From contig JAUKTV010000002.1 of NCBI GenBank assembly GCA_030549205.1, forward strand, positions 310,001 to 374,000: a stretch of 64,000 bases of DNA, written 5' to 3'. Made by a program: the position numbers and the translations under genes. Origin of the DNA: Apiosordaria backusii. Its lineage: Eukaryota > Ascomycota > Sordariomycetes > Sordariales > Lasiosphaeriaceae. The notes under the pieces were generated by a model, which saw only the letters and a list, made by a program, of their open reading frames with translations, searched no databases and was not told the DNA's origin. Numbering within the stretch: position 1 is the stretch's first letter; each line of letters starts with the position of its first letter. Below are positions 35,321 to 45,981 of this stretch, piece by piece.

Positions 35321-36447
35321 CTCTCTTGATTTGTTACCTACTAACATGCGGGAACTAATATATATAGGGCGGTTCAGGGTGCCTGAAGAAAGGTGGGCCC
35401 CGTGGACGGGAGGGAGGTTGCTGGGTCAGCCGGCGAGGGGATCCTGTGACGTGTTTTCGTGTCGAGTTGGTGTTGAGGTCTCGTGCCGCGCCTGGGTATT
35501 GGACTTGCCGGTGCCATGACAGTGACGGTTCCAATGGTGTGTCCTGAAGGCCGTGTTACTAGTAGGTATGTGCCCTGGTGACGACCCTCGGTGATGGACC
35601 TTGATAACAAACCCCAATGAGCACCACTTGGTCATTCAGTCATTAGCAACATACTTCGTTGACTACCTACCAAGACTCTTGTAAAGATTACTGACAATCA
35701 TCATTCCAGAACTGATTCCCTGGAGTAGATCCTGATGAACACGAGTAACAACACAAGAATCGAACCTGGGATGAACCTTCAAGGGCTCTTTGACCATCAA
35801 ACCGGCAGTGACTGCAAACGTCACTGCAGTGGTGTCCCTAAAACCACCATCAGATTACCATCGTCAAGAACCCATGATCGGGACCCATCATCAAGGCAAG
35901 ACCGTAATAACTACCAGAAGGACCAGAGTCGTTGCTCCTAAAATGCCACCAAGACCATCATGTTGATGGTGATGACATCAAGGTAGAAATTCTTACCAAC
36001 ACCACCTTCAGAGCCACAACCAGAGGCTGTCAAACCATGAATTAAAAGACAGCAGCCAGTATCGATGAAACCACAGGGAAGAACCATCTCAATGATCACC
36101 GCTACTGGAACGCCTAGTAGGTATGGAAAACCGCAGTTGATTAGCACCAGCACCACAATAACACTACGTCTTGGCTGTCAGGCGAAGCTCTCACAAGTCC
36201 GATGATGGTGCCTGATTTTTCACACACCACGTTAGCCCAGTGATATCTTGAATATCTACAACGTAAATGATTAGGATCAGGATTGAGTTAAGGTGTTCCG
36301 GTTAGGGATATTCTATGGTTAACAGAAATAGAATTCTCGATCAGAACCCCTATCTCCTTTCAAGCAGCCTTCGCGAATGCTAGCGCCCATCAACGTGCTG
36401 GAACATGGAAGCTCAGTTTAGCGGGGCTGCTCTCGCTTTATGCACAT

Positions 36448-37187
36448 ATGGACTCGAAGGAGAGACAGAAGTTCTTCAAGGCCAACGGTATAACCAACAT
36501 CGTCCAGGACATCTGCATTTCCGTCCGCCCATTCCGATGCTCTGACGGTTACAGGTCTTTCGCCAGCAAAAAGGTTGCTCTGCTCTTCCTGTTCGGCGTT
36601 ATATTTGTTGCGCTTGCTGGTACGTGGCACTTCTGTCCTGGCCGAAAAGAGAAGAAAGCCGACTAACTTCATCCACCAGCCGCCTGCGTCCGTTACTACT
36701 ACGCCTTGAAACTGTCCAACGGGCGAGGACATCTGGTACTACTTTGCCAACTCGCTCAACTGACGCGGTATTGTGGTCTACACCGCCATCGCTTGCGGCT
36801 CTACGTCCACATTCCGCGTACTCTTCAAGGCCTACATGCCTCACATCTGGGGAGGCTCGCAGTACGGCATCCGTGGTCTCAGGGGAAGAACCATCCGTAC
36901 GGCCAGCCTCAAAGCGGGAGCTTCGCCCTTCAAGACCTCTGGGCAAGGGATGAGAAGCGGTCAAAGTTAAGCAAGCACGAGATCAGCGCTCTCGACTCCA
37001 ACTCGGAAGAGGCCATCGTGCCAAGGTCGGACCACTTGCATCACGGAACCCAGTTCTCGGTATCGTTCAAGACCAAAAAAAGCCATTGTGATGAGCCACG
37101 AGTTTACCATGGAGGTCTTGGAGAATACAGCCTCCCTACATGGCGAACTGCACAAAGGCCACGTCGTACCTCAGAGCCTGAGGTAGT
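36448..37187 (+). pseudogene. Decayed SAT4/PTH11-like rhodopsin-domain membrane protein gene
   Basis: Pieces of the last membrane helices and tail of the fungal rhodopsin/SAT4 family are readable across frames. In order: IVQDICISV, then PIPML in another frame (where 'LPIPMLW' is expected), SKKVALLFLFGVIFVALA, an intact intron (about 36,619-36,679, branch gactaac), VRYYYALKLSNG, EDIWYYFANSLN in the next frame, then IVVYTAIACGSTSTF and a C-terminal tail to about 37,187. Trp codons have become TGA twice ('ML*RLQ', 'LN*RG'), and three or four frameshifts are present. The first membrane helices are missing. The family includes G-protein-coupled-receptor-like proteins such as PTH11; this copy is dead. 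Confidence 0.7.
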
Positions 37188-38040
37188 GACATGGTGTCCT
37201 CTGTTGACGGATGACTCCCAACCTCTTGATGATTCGTTGTATAAACTTGGTTTAGACTTGGATACCTTGAAATAGGTAGCGTGCTTGCATGTCTTCTTGC
37301 TTTTATTTGAGGGTTTACAAATGTTAGCGATTACTAATTACCGTGGAGACTCCCCGGTTTGCCATTATCCCGAGTGTACCGAGTGAAGAACGGCCGACAA
37401 TGTTGTGATTCCACGATGAGGTGATCAGCGAGCTCCGCGGCACTGCACCGCAACGTGTGGATGGGAAACGACCCGGTTGTGAGGAACCACTCACACTTCG
37501 GGCTGCAGAAGCTCGTTGTGACCTGCAGATATGCAATGAAACGTAGTTGGTGGCCCTATTGGACAGATGTCCTCTTGGCGGACTCGAAACCCCCCTTGTT
37601 GACCCTCGCAACCCTGGATGGAGAAGATTCCCAAAACTGAGTTAGCGGTGCCCGCGGGACGCTCACCTGTTTCCGCTTCCATGTTTCCAGAGCTCACTCG
37701 TGGGGTGTTATCTGTTCCAGCGCGGCAGGAAGAAGTTATCGGTTCCAGCGCGGCAAGAAGAAGCACCTTGGTAATCGCGTGTTCGCAACAAATCATAGAA
37801 TCCACTTGACCGCTTCCCGTTTCCGTAACCACTTCGTCGTTGTTGCGCAGTAGCGTGGGGTTGTTGTCAACACAGGGGTCGGAAGAGGGGTCAACAGAGA
37901 GGCGATGGACCCTCGGTCGTCCACGTCGAGGGAAACAGATGGGGCGAGTATGGGCGAGTATGAATAGTGGGCGTGACCTCCAGTTCGTATCCGCCCCAGT
38001 TTCTTTTTCCACACATCCTCACACCCTCAACCAGATCAAA
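37188..38040. other. Intergenic, upstream of the epimerase gene
   Basis: No supported gene. The frame of the epimerase gene stays open some 200 bases upstream, but without an ATG before 38041. Confidence 0.55.
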
Positions 38041-39168
38041 ATGGCGACCGAAAGGATTCTCCTCACCGGCGCGACAGGCTACGTTGGCGGCACCTTCCTC
38101 GACAGGTTCGTTAAGAGTGAAGATCCCACCATCAAGGCCCTCATCATCGACGCCCTCACCCGCACCGACGAAGTCGAACAAAAGTTGAAGGAAGCCTATG
38201 GTAACCGCATCAACACCATACGCTGGGCTGGGCTGACCGACCTCGAGTTCATTGAGAAGACAGCCGCCAACTATGACATTGTCGTCAACGTTGGCTCGGG
38301 TTTCATTGCCGACGGTGCGAAGGCCTTTGTCAAAGGTCTTGCCCGCAGAGTGAAGCCCAAGGCACCCGCTCCGTGGATCCTTCACATCTCGGGCTGCACC
38401 AACCTCGGCGACAAACCGATCACCGGGGTGGCGCATCCGGGCCGTGTATTCGACGACGCAAATAGTAGAGCCACCTACGACTGGTGCAAAGAGGAGGATG
38501 AGAGGACCCCCTACCCGCAGCGAACCACTGAGATTGGCGTTCTCACCCTGGCCGACGAGCTGGGCGTGAACGCTGTCAGTCTAAACGCACCTGCCATCTT
38601 TGGTGAAGGAACTGGTCTCTTCAACACGCAGGGTATCATCGTCCCCGTTCTGATGCGCTATGTCGTGATGAAGGGGTATGGCTTCAAGTTGAACGACACG
38701 GCCAACTTCGATTGGGTCCATGTGGAGGACTTGGCAGATGCCTACATTCTCCTGGTCAAGCTCATCCTTGAGCGGTATGACCGTGGCATTGGCCACATTC
38801 CCTCCGGCAAGGACGGTATCATTCACCCCTCGGTTGGGCGGGTGCTGCACACGGAGATCCTCGAGAGGTGTTTAGATGTTTGCTTCGCTGACGGCGTGCT
38901 GCCGAGGGAGGATACACCCAGAGAGAAAAGGATTGTTCAGAAGGGTCTGCAAGAGATTGCGGACGAGGTCGCGGCCGGTATGCTAGATCTGGCCGAGTCA
39001 GGATGGGCTGGAAACAAGGCGATGACGGGAACTGTGTTGCCGAGGCTCGGATGGAAGCCCAGGCACCTCGAAGAGGCGTGGGCCAAAGACTTCCATGACG
39101 AATTGAAGGCGCTCAAGGAGAATAGAAGAGGGTATGTATTTGATAGCTGTGTTGGAACCAAGGCTTAA
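38041..39168 (+). CDS. NAD(P)-dependent epimerase/dehydratase-like protein, extended SDR fold (375 aa)
   Basis: The single-exon product opens with the Rossmann signature ILLTGATGYVGG (residues about 5-16), diagnostic for NAD(P) binding in the atypical/extended short-chain dehydrogenase class. Further marks are DIVVNVG at about 80, a Ser-containing strand ILHISGCTNL, VSLNAPAIFGEGTG at the place of the extended-SDR proline loop, and DWVHVEDLADAY, which is typical of NAD-dependent epimerases. A standard catalytic Tyr-x3-Lys is not obvious, so redox activity is uncertain; NmrA-like or binding-only roles are possible. I chose the ATG at 38041 because it starts the fold directly, while the upstream frame has no ATG. 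It is probably cytosolic. Confidence 0.85.
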   Translation: MATERILLTGATGYVGGTFLDRFVKSEDPTIKALIIDALTRTDEVEQKLKEAYGNRINTIRWAGLTDLEFIEKTAANYDIVVNVGSGFIADGAKAFVKGLARRVKPKAPAPWILHISGCTNLGDKPITGVAHPGRVFDDANSRATYDWCKEEDERTPYPQRTTEIGVLTLADELGVNAVSLNAPAIFGEGTGLFNTQGIIVPVLMRYVVMKGYGFKLNDTANFDWVHVEDLADAYILLVKLILERYDRGIGHIPSGKDGIIHPSVGRVLHTEILERCLDVCFADGVLPREDTPREKRIVQKGLQEIADEVAAGMLDLAESGWAGNKAMTGTVLPRLGWKPRHLEEAWAKDFHDELKALKENRRGYVFDSCVGTKA

Positions 39169-39900
39169 AGCGGTGTAGAATAATGAACTTCATTGCCCTT
39201 GCGTCACGTCACGTCTTGGTTGGCAACGCGTCGATGACGACTGAAGTCTCGGTGCCGCACCGCTCTGCGTGTGGCCATGTTAGGCAGCAGTAAATGGAGT
39301 AACTTTGATAGAAAAGAACACGGTGACAGCTCAATGATAGAATATTAAATACTCAAACGAATCGAAAAAAAATGTTGATGATCGCTCAAGCAACACTACC
39401 TAGGTACCTTGGAACCACCTCCGAGACAGGGGTCGCCGGAGCTGTCTCTCAGTGCCGGACAGACGCGGCTTTAGCGTCCTCTCACCCCGCATTACGTCGA
39501 CGCTTATCGGCCTTATCGGGCGTTTTGGTGCCCTCCAGACACTAGGAAATAGTGGGGTTCTCCGCATCCAGCACCTCGACGACAGCTCAGCTGGTCACTT
39601 TGGGTCTGCCCTCGTGGTGCTGCCCGACTACCTTACCCCCCGTGCCGCTAGCTGATCACCGCCTTGCGACTCGCCTCCCCGTGCGCCTGGGCCGTTGGGA
39701 CGGAGTGATGCTCTTCATTTCTTTATTAACTTTAATCTTGCCCACTTTTCAGCGCCTCCTCTATTGTTCTCCTTTTCCCACTTTCCGAGCCTCGGCGACA
39801 TCAACGACCCCAAGACACGGCAGCGGATCAAGGGCCATCACCGATACACCCAGCGAGGCCATCCTGAGGAGCCAACATACCCGTGTAACACTCAGTCAGG
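39169..39900. other. Intergenic, promoter side of the REEP-family gene
   Basis: No gene is supported. Pyrimidine-rich sequence runs from about 39,700 to 39,800, as is common in fungal 5' regions. Confidence 0.5.
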
Positions 39901-41134
39901 ATGTTTGACATATTTGCCAAGCTCCTCTCGTACGTCATTGCTCCCTCTTCTTGCTCAAGCTGTGAACGGACCGACCTAACCATTGCTCTTCGATCCAAAA
40001 CAGCTCCATAGCTTCCTTCCTCTTCCCGTTATTCGCGAGCTACAAGGCCCTCAAGACATCCGACCCAGCCCAACTTACACCATGGCTCATGTACTGGGTG
40101 GTCCTCGCCTGCGCGCTCCTCGTTGAGTCCTGGACCGAGTGGTTCCTCTACTGGTACGTCGTTTTACCCCTATTCCAACCTCACCCGCTCAACTAACCAA
40201 ACCGTTCACCAGGATCCCCTTCTACGCCTACCTCCGCTTCTTCTTCCTCCTCTACCTCGTCCTCCCCCAAACCCAAGGCGCCCGCTACATCTACGAGGAA
40301 TACGTCCACCCCAAACTCGAAGAGAACGAAACCGCCATCGAGGAGTTCATCGCCTCGGCCCACGACCGTCTCAAAGCAGCAGGTATCGCCTACTTCAAGC
40401 AAGCAATCGAATACCTCAAGACCCAGATCCTCGGTTTCCCCCCGTCTCCCGACACCGCCTCCTCTTCCACCGCTCCCCAGCCCCAGCAACCCCAAACACC
40501 ACAGTCCTACACCCAGTCATTACTCGCAAAATTCACCCTCCCCTCCGCCCGCTGGGGCAGCACAGCAGGCCCAACACCCCCCTCCCACACCGCCAGCCTC
40601 GGATCAGATTTCTACTCCTTCCTCGCCTCCGCCGTTTCCGCCGCCGCCGCCGCTTCCGCCTCCGCCTCCGCTGCTCCCTCCACCCCAACGCAAACCCCGC
40701 AACAACCCCCCGCCGCGTCATGGTCAAGCATTATCCCCCCCGCCGTTCGAACAGCCGGTGCCTCCGCCCGTATGTCCTTCATCCAGGCCCAGCGGGAGAG
40801 GCTCAACATCGTCATGTCTGCCCTCGACCGCGAAGAACAAGCAGCAATGCAGGATAACCGCCCGTCATCGATGTCGCTTGATGGGTCTCCGAGATCGCTA
40901 AGCGGGCAGAGTGTTACGAGCGGGCTGTCAAAGAGCCGGTCGGAGCAAGATTTTGAGAAGCTAGAGGCGGAGAGCGGGGAGGAGGAGGATTTGAGCAAGA
41001 CGCAAGTGCATAAACGGCAGGTGCCGGAGAGGGGTACTTCGACGGGGGGGTGGATGCCGTGGGCTTGGGGACAAGGGGCGAATGTAGCTGGGAAGAAGGA
41101 CGAAGGGAGGAGCTCGGGGTTTGAGGGGCAATAG
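39901..41134 (+). CDS. TB2/DP1/HVA22 (REEP/Yop1-type) ER membrane-shaping protein with long tail (366 aa)
   Basis: Three exons: 39901-39929, 40004-40153 and 40213-41134. The introns have gtacgt donors and cctaac/ctaac branch sites. The first 110 residues form the TB2/DP1/HVA22 domain: hydrophobic hairpins IASFLFPLFASYKAL, WLMYWVVLACALLVESW and YLRFFFLLYLVLPQTQGA, and then the hallmark ARYIYEEYVHPKL. This family bends ER tubules and interacts with reticulons and atlastin-type GTPases. The tail of about 240 residues is low-complexity Ser/Ala/Pro/Thr with a helical segment (MSFIQAQRERLNIVMSALDREE). It is far longer than in yeast Yop1 (about 180 aa), so this is the long fungal paralogue type rather than Yop1 itself. 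Confidence 0.9.
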
Positions 41135-41565
41135 AGGATGGGATGGTACAGTTGGCATGTGAAAGAGAGACGAAGATTTGATTAAAAAAAACTTGAACAA
41201 CAGGATTTCTATATCATTGGCTAGGTAGGTTCATTGGAGGGATGGCGTAAATGCGTTGCGTTTCTGGCTTTGATTTGGATTATTACAGCCATAAATAAAC
41301 TACAGGAGGTAGATTTGAGGAACTTCACCGCAAGGAAAAAGACAGGACTTGGTCTCTCTCATCTGGAACAAATACAGCGCCAGACTCTGCTTGGTCATTT
41401 CACTCCAATAATACTGTGTAAAGTGTAGTGGTATTATTCACCCGATATATGTACAGTACAACAATTGAACCACCGCCCACATAACTCCCTCTATCTTCCA
41501 CTCTCTCTCCAACCATATCATATCCTACACCCCTCCTTTTCCCTGTGCTGCCCCCACTCTATATT
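41135..41565. other. Convergent intergenic region
   Basis: This is shared 3' flank of the REEP-family gene (+) and Mgm101 (-). Nothing else is seen. Confidence 0.6.
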
Positions 41566-42630
41566 TTATATCACCGGCCCCAAATCCCTCGACGACGAAC
41601 TTCCAGAACTGGAAGAACCCCCCTTGGAAACCTTGAAGGGATACATCGGCTCGCCATCCTTTCTGGTCCACACCTTGCGCTTCTTGCCGGTGACGACGTG
41701 CTCGACCCAAATCTCGTGGCAGTGCTTCTTTTTGAACTCGCGGATGAACCTGGGATCCCAGAGCTCCGAGGCGATGCCGAGGTCCTTGCAGCAGCGCATG
41801 AGGGCGTTGGACTTGCACCCTTCGCCGGCGGTGGGGATGTTGTCCTCGCCGAAGTATTGGCATTCTCCGCGGGCTTGGGCGACGAATCTATTATGTCTAT
41901 GTTAGTGTTGTCTTGGGGGGGAGGGGAAGGGGGGGGGGGGTTGTTTAACGTACCGTCCGTGAACAACAAGCGCGTACTCCCTCGTCACCACCTTTTCCCC
42001 AACAACTAATTCACCGCGGGGCGCGAGACCCCACGCCCGGGACCAAACGCCCTGTTCAAGATGCGACGGTATTTGATTTCGGGAAGGTAGATGATTCCGT
42101 CTGGCTTCATCTCCACGTCTATCGGGTCCAAGGGGGCCATCAGCACGGCGGCGGTCTCGGGGGTGAAGGCGATGGTGGAGAGGCCGTGGAAGGAGGAGGA
42201 CCAGTCGATTCCTTTGTTATCTGGGGGGAAGGGCGCTCCGGGGGAGGAGATGGCCGAAGTAAAAGAAGGGGAGGGGGACCGGAGGAGGAGGAGTGGATGG
42301 GGGGGTTGAAGGAGGGGTCGACGTCTGAGGAGGTGGGGGCTTCGGGGATGAAGGGCTCTTCTGGGGAGGGGGAGGGGGAGTGGGGAGGTGATGGTGGTGA
42401 TGGGGAATATGGGGTTGTTTTCGGGGCGGTGGCGGCGGCGGGTTTGGTGATGGGTTTGCGGGCGTAGGGGTTGGGGCGGGGGGTGGGAGTGGTGGTTGAG
42501 GCGGGCGGGAGGGTAGGAGGAGGGCTGGTACTCGCAAGAGGGAGGGGGTGGTGGTGGTGGTGGTGGTGGTGGATGGGCGGGAGAGGGATTGGATGCCTGA
42601 CCGGCAGGCTTGGAGGGCGGTGGTGCGCAT
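41566..42630 (-). CDS. MGM101: Mitochondrial genome maintenance protein Mgm101 (reading frame broken by homopolymer indels)
   Basis: Mgm101 is a Rad52-like single-strand annealing protein of the mitochondrial nucleoid. From the ATG at 42630 comes a Ser/Thr-rich basic leader (MRTTALQACRSGIQSLSR), typical for matrix import, then a low-complexity linker. The conserved core follows: IDWSSSFHGLSTIAF, APLDPIDVEMKPDGIIYLP, EIKYRRILNRAFGPG, then WGLAPRGELVVGEKVVTREY. An intron sits at 41888-41953, and exon 2 reads ARGECQYFGEDNIPT, MRCCKDLGIASELWDPRFI, EHVVTGKKRKVWTRKDGE to the stop at 41566. The frame breaks three times, near 42,545, at 42,272-42,278 and at 42,036-42,038. One added C/G in a short run repairs each break. 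I therefore annotate one gene of about 330 codons rather than a pseudogene. Confidence 0.88.
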
Positions 42631-42964
42631 TTTTATGGTGGGATCCTCTTGTCGACGCGGTGGTGGTGGGGAGGAGGAGGGGAGAGTGAAAATTGTTGTG
42701 GTTGTTGTGATGGTGGTGATGACGGTGTTGATAAGATCAAAGTGGAATTTTTTGGCTGTCGAGGTTGTTTGCAGAGGAGCTTGGGCCTTCTAGCGCCGAG
42801 CAAGCAAACGGTTACAGAGGTGCGAACAGGGCAGAGGTAATTGTTAGCGACTTTCTTTTTTGGTCTTCAATTCGGTGAACAAATCATGTTTGGCGCAATT
42901 GACTCTCATGAAAATTAGGGCGATAATGTAAGAAAAGTTTGGATATGTTTACATAGTGTACAAA
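42631..42964. other. Promoter side of Mgm101, 3' side of Coa4
   Basis: No coding sequence is seen. It holds the upstream region of Mgm101 and the terminator of the Coa4 gene, both on the minus strand. Confidence 0.6.
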
Positions 42965-43471
42965 TCAGACGTCTTTGCTGTCGGTCCGCTTATCGTTGCC
43001 CTGGCTTTTCCAGCACTGCTTGAATCTCTCCATCTGCATTTTCGTTGCTATGTAAGTGAACTAGATGACTTGAATATATCTCATGATTGACATACCTCTT
43101 CCTTACACTGCCTCCAGTCCTTCTTCTCGTAGTAGCAGTCGGTTAACTTTGCATTTTCCTCTGTTTCAGGACATCAGTGGCGGGTCAACACAACTCAGGT
43201 CCGGCCGGCAATCGCCGGGATAACGACATCACGGAAAACTACCCTCTTCAAAAGACCGAAACGTACCTGCACACCCAGTGCTGAAAATGCGCTTGTCCCT
43301 GCATAATTGCCGCAGTCAGTCAACGAATTTCACACCGAGGCCAAGGAATCTCGGGGGCGACAAGACGGCTCACCATTCATCTGGCTCATCCTCCTCCTCC
43401 TCCGCCGCTGCCGCCGGTCTCGGCTGCTCAACCGTCGGTTGCTTGTCGTCCTTGGAAGGTTCTGCGCCCAT
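42965..43471 (-). CDS. COA4: Twin CX9C mitochondrial protein, Coa4 (cytochrome oxidase assembly) (87 aa)
   Basis: Four short exons on the minus strand: 43374-43471, 43267-43298, 43096-43160 and 42965-43033. The three introns are about 62-106 bp with clean GT/AG ends. The spliced product has an acidic N-terminal part (EEEEDEPDEWDKRIFSTG) and two helices. The first carries C-AEENAKLTD-C and the second C-KEEMERFKQ-C, that is C-x9-C twice, in the context CYYEKKDWRQC and QCWKSQGNDKRT typical of Coa4 (yeast YLR218C, human CHCHD8). Such proteins are oxidised by the Mia40 relay in the intermembrane space, and Coa4 helps cytochrome c oxidase assembly. The gene is too fragmented to show as one ORF. Confidence 0.87.
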
Positions 43472-43697
43472 TGAGTCTTCGGATAGGCCGGGCCTTGGTT
43501 GTACAACTTTTGCTGTATTTTTTTTAATTTTTTTTTCTAGAAGGTGTCTCGGGTGTAAAGGTTAGAGATCCAATCCATCAGACACACGCCACTACCGTTT
43601 ATTTTATTTTTTTGAAGCGCTCCAGTCCCGAGCTGCTGCCGAGTCACACCACCAGCCCACCCCCCTGCAGCAGCACAGAACAGTCAGAAGGGACGAA
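43472..43697. promoter_or_regulatory. 226-bp divergent promoter region, Coa4 / biotin ligase
   Basis: The start codons of the minus-strand Coa4 gene and the plus-strand biotin ligase gene are only 226 bp apart. Both promoters must therefore sit here. T-runs (ttttttttaatttttttt) lie at about 43,518-43,540. I see no clear TATA box or known operator. Confidence 0.6.
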
Positions 43698-45981
43698 ATG
43701 GCTTCACGAAAGCACAATAGGCTCAACGTCTTGGTCTACACAGGTGCGCATTTCCTAATTTCTCTTCATAGCTTGACTCTCATATCATGACGGTTTCAAC
43801 TAACGAGGTCTTCGTCTTCAAAGGCACGGGGTCAACCCTCGAGTCGGTCCGGCACTGCATCTACTCCCTCCGCCGGCTGCTCTCCCCCAACTATGCCGTG
43901 ATCCCCATCACAGAGTCTGCCATTCTCAAGGAGCCATGGGCGCCAACCTGCGCCTTGATTGTTTTCCCCGGTGGTGCTGATCTTGGGTACTGCCGTGTTC
44001 TCAACGGCGCTGGCAACCGCAATATTGCTCAGTTTGTCCGCCGAGGTGGTGCGTATCTTGGTTTCTGTGCAGGCGGTTACTATGGCAGTCAAAGGTGTGA
44101 GTTTGAGGTCGGGAATCCCCCAATGGAAGTTGTTGGGAGCCGGGAGTTGGGTTTCTTTTCTGGGGCGTGCCGAGGTGGTGCGTTTAAGGGCTTCGAGTAT
44201 CACAGCGAGCGCGGGGCAAGAGCTGCTGGTGTGTGCGTGAACAAAGCTGCATTTGCAGAGGCGGAAGAGCTTCCGGATGTGTTTAAATGCTATTATAATG
44301 GCGGTGGTGTTTTTGTTGATGCTGAAAAGATTGCGGCTTCGTCGGACAATGTTGAGATTTTGGCTGAGTATGAGGAAGATTTGAATGTGGAATCAGGGGC
44401 GGCCAAGGCAGCGTTGGTGTACTGCAAGGTTGGTGAGGGAGCAGCAATTCTCACCGGACCTCATCCTGAGTGAGTATCACGAACAGAGCAGCCAAGGTCA
44501 GGGCTGACATTTGAACCGTGACAGGTTCGACGCTGTGAACCTCGGCAGACACTCGGAACTCCCCGAGTACGAAAAGCTCATCGAGGATCTGGCCAAAGAT
44601 GAACCATCTAGGACTACGTTTCTCAAGGCCTGCCTCACAAAACTCGGCTTGGAAGTGAGCAGAGGAACAGCTATCCCTAGTCTTTCCAAGCTTCACCTCT
44701 CGTCCATGCACCACCCTGAGGTTGGAGAGCTGCTTCACTCTCTGGATGACCTGATAACGCGAGAAGACGGCGAGGAGTACATCAAGGGCGACAACGACCT
44801 GTTCCACCTCGAAAAACCAGAATCACGATGGGACTTGACATCACTCAGCCGAGCACTTCAGGGCGAACTGGAAAGGCCCAGGATAAGCCCCAGCCGAGGC
44901 TCCCCCGACCCAACAACAAACTACAGCCACATCCCCAAACGCATCGTCTTCCACGAGACAGCCTGGCCGGAGCCTAAGGAGACTCCCTACTTCAACCATG
45001 CGGTGTACTACTCCAGCCTACGCCAATGCCGCGTCCAAGAGCCCGATGCGGAACAATGGGGAGATGTCCTCATGTATGGCGAAGTAGTCACAAGCACAAA
45101 CACCATCTTGGAGAAGTAAAGTCCACCCTATCCGGCTGTTTCATAGGCATACTTCTTTCGCTCTTACTTTGACCTTACTAACACACCCCCAGAAACCACA
45201 ACCTCCTCTCCCACCTACCCACAGGCTTCACCCTAGCAGCCACAACCCAAGTCGCCGGCCGAGGCCGCGGCTCCAACGTCTGGGTCGCCCCCCCAGGCAG
45301 TCTCATCATGTCCACAGTCATAAACCACCCCGGCTACATCGCCGCCACCAGGCCAATAGTCTTTATCCAGTACCTCGCCGCCATCGCCATCGTCGAAGCG
45401 ATCAAGACGTACGATATTGGCTACGAGGAGTTTCCCGTCAAACTCAAATGGCCAAACGATGTCTACGTCCGCGACCCAAACAAACCCGATGAAGTCTCCT
45501 ACGTCAAGTTGGCTGGTATTCTCGCCAACTGCGCGTATTCCTCGGGGAACTACCAAGTCGTCTTGGGCATAGGGATCAACACCAACAATGCCCGGCCCAC
45601 CACCTCCTTGGATGCAGTCATACCTCTCATGAAAAACAAGGCAGAGTTGCAGCCTTTCAGGATTGAGAGATTAATTGCTAGGTTGTTGACGAGGCTGGAG
45701 GTGCTCTACAATGAGTTTTGTCGGGATGGGTTTTCCAAGGGGTTGGAAGAGAGGTATTACAGGCATTGGCTGCATACCAATCAGATTGTTACTCTGGACG
45801 CGGAGGGCGGGGTGAAGGCGAGGGTGCTGGGGATTACGAGGGATTGGGGGATGCTGAAGGCGGAGGAGGTGACGGAGGGGGGATTAATGGTGCGTTGAGG
45901 GGGACGGGGAGGGTGTGGGCGCTGCAGAGTGATGAGAATAGTTTTGACTTTTGGAGGGGGTTGGTTAGGAGGAAGATTTGA
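43698..45981 (+). CDS. BPL1: Biotin-protein ligase (holocarboxylase synthetase)
   Basis: Four exons: 43698-43743, 43824-44469, 44525-45115 and 45193-45981. The enzyme makes biotinyl-AMP and attaches biotin to carboxylases. The N-terminal half is the BPL_N, class I glutamine-amidotransferase-like domain, with VFPGGADLGYC and a nucleophile-elbow-like YLGFCAGGYYGS. The C-terminal half is the BPL/LplA/LipB catalytic domain: STNTILEKN, AGRGRGSNVWVAPPG (adenylate loop), KLKWPNDVYV, KLAGILANC and VLGIGINTNN. The C-terminal BPL_C end should be WALQSDENSFDFWRGLVRRK, but it sits in the next frame. The uncorrected frame stops at 45898 right after a G6 run at about 45,887-45,892; one extra G restores it to the stop at 45979-45981. 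Length after correction is about 690 aa, as in other fungi. Confidence 0.92.

Larger units (their letters stand above)
33874..36447. other. Gene-poor stretch
   Basis: I can support no protein gene in these 2.6 kb. There are TGATGATG-type simple repeats at about 34,670-34,830 and three RNA polymerase III B-box-like motifs (see the tRNA-like entries; the third is at 35,757-35,770). Short ORFs on both strands have no motifs. Confidence 0.5.

Noticed and set aside
40123..40857. 244-codon + frame over the REEP-family gene
   Set aside because: It is a Pro/Arg-rich shadow frame of exon 3 of the TB2/DP1/HVA22 gene and crosses its second intron.
41888..42050. Explaining the Mgm101 frame change near 42,037 by an intron
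   Set aside because: The two frames meet within a few bases of continuous conserved sequence (FGPG / WGLAPRG), with no room for an intron. A one-base loss in a GGG run fits.
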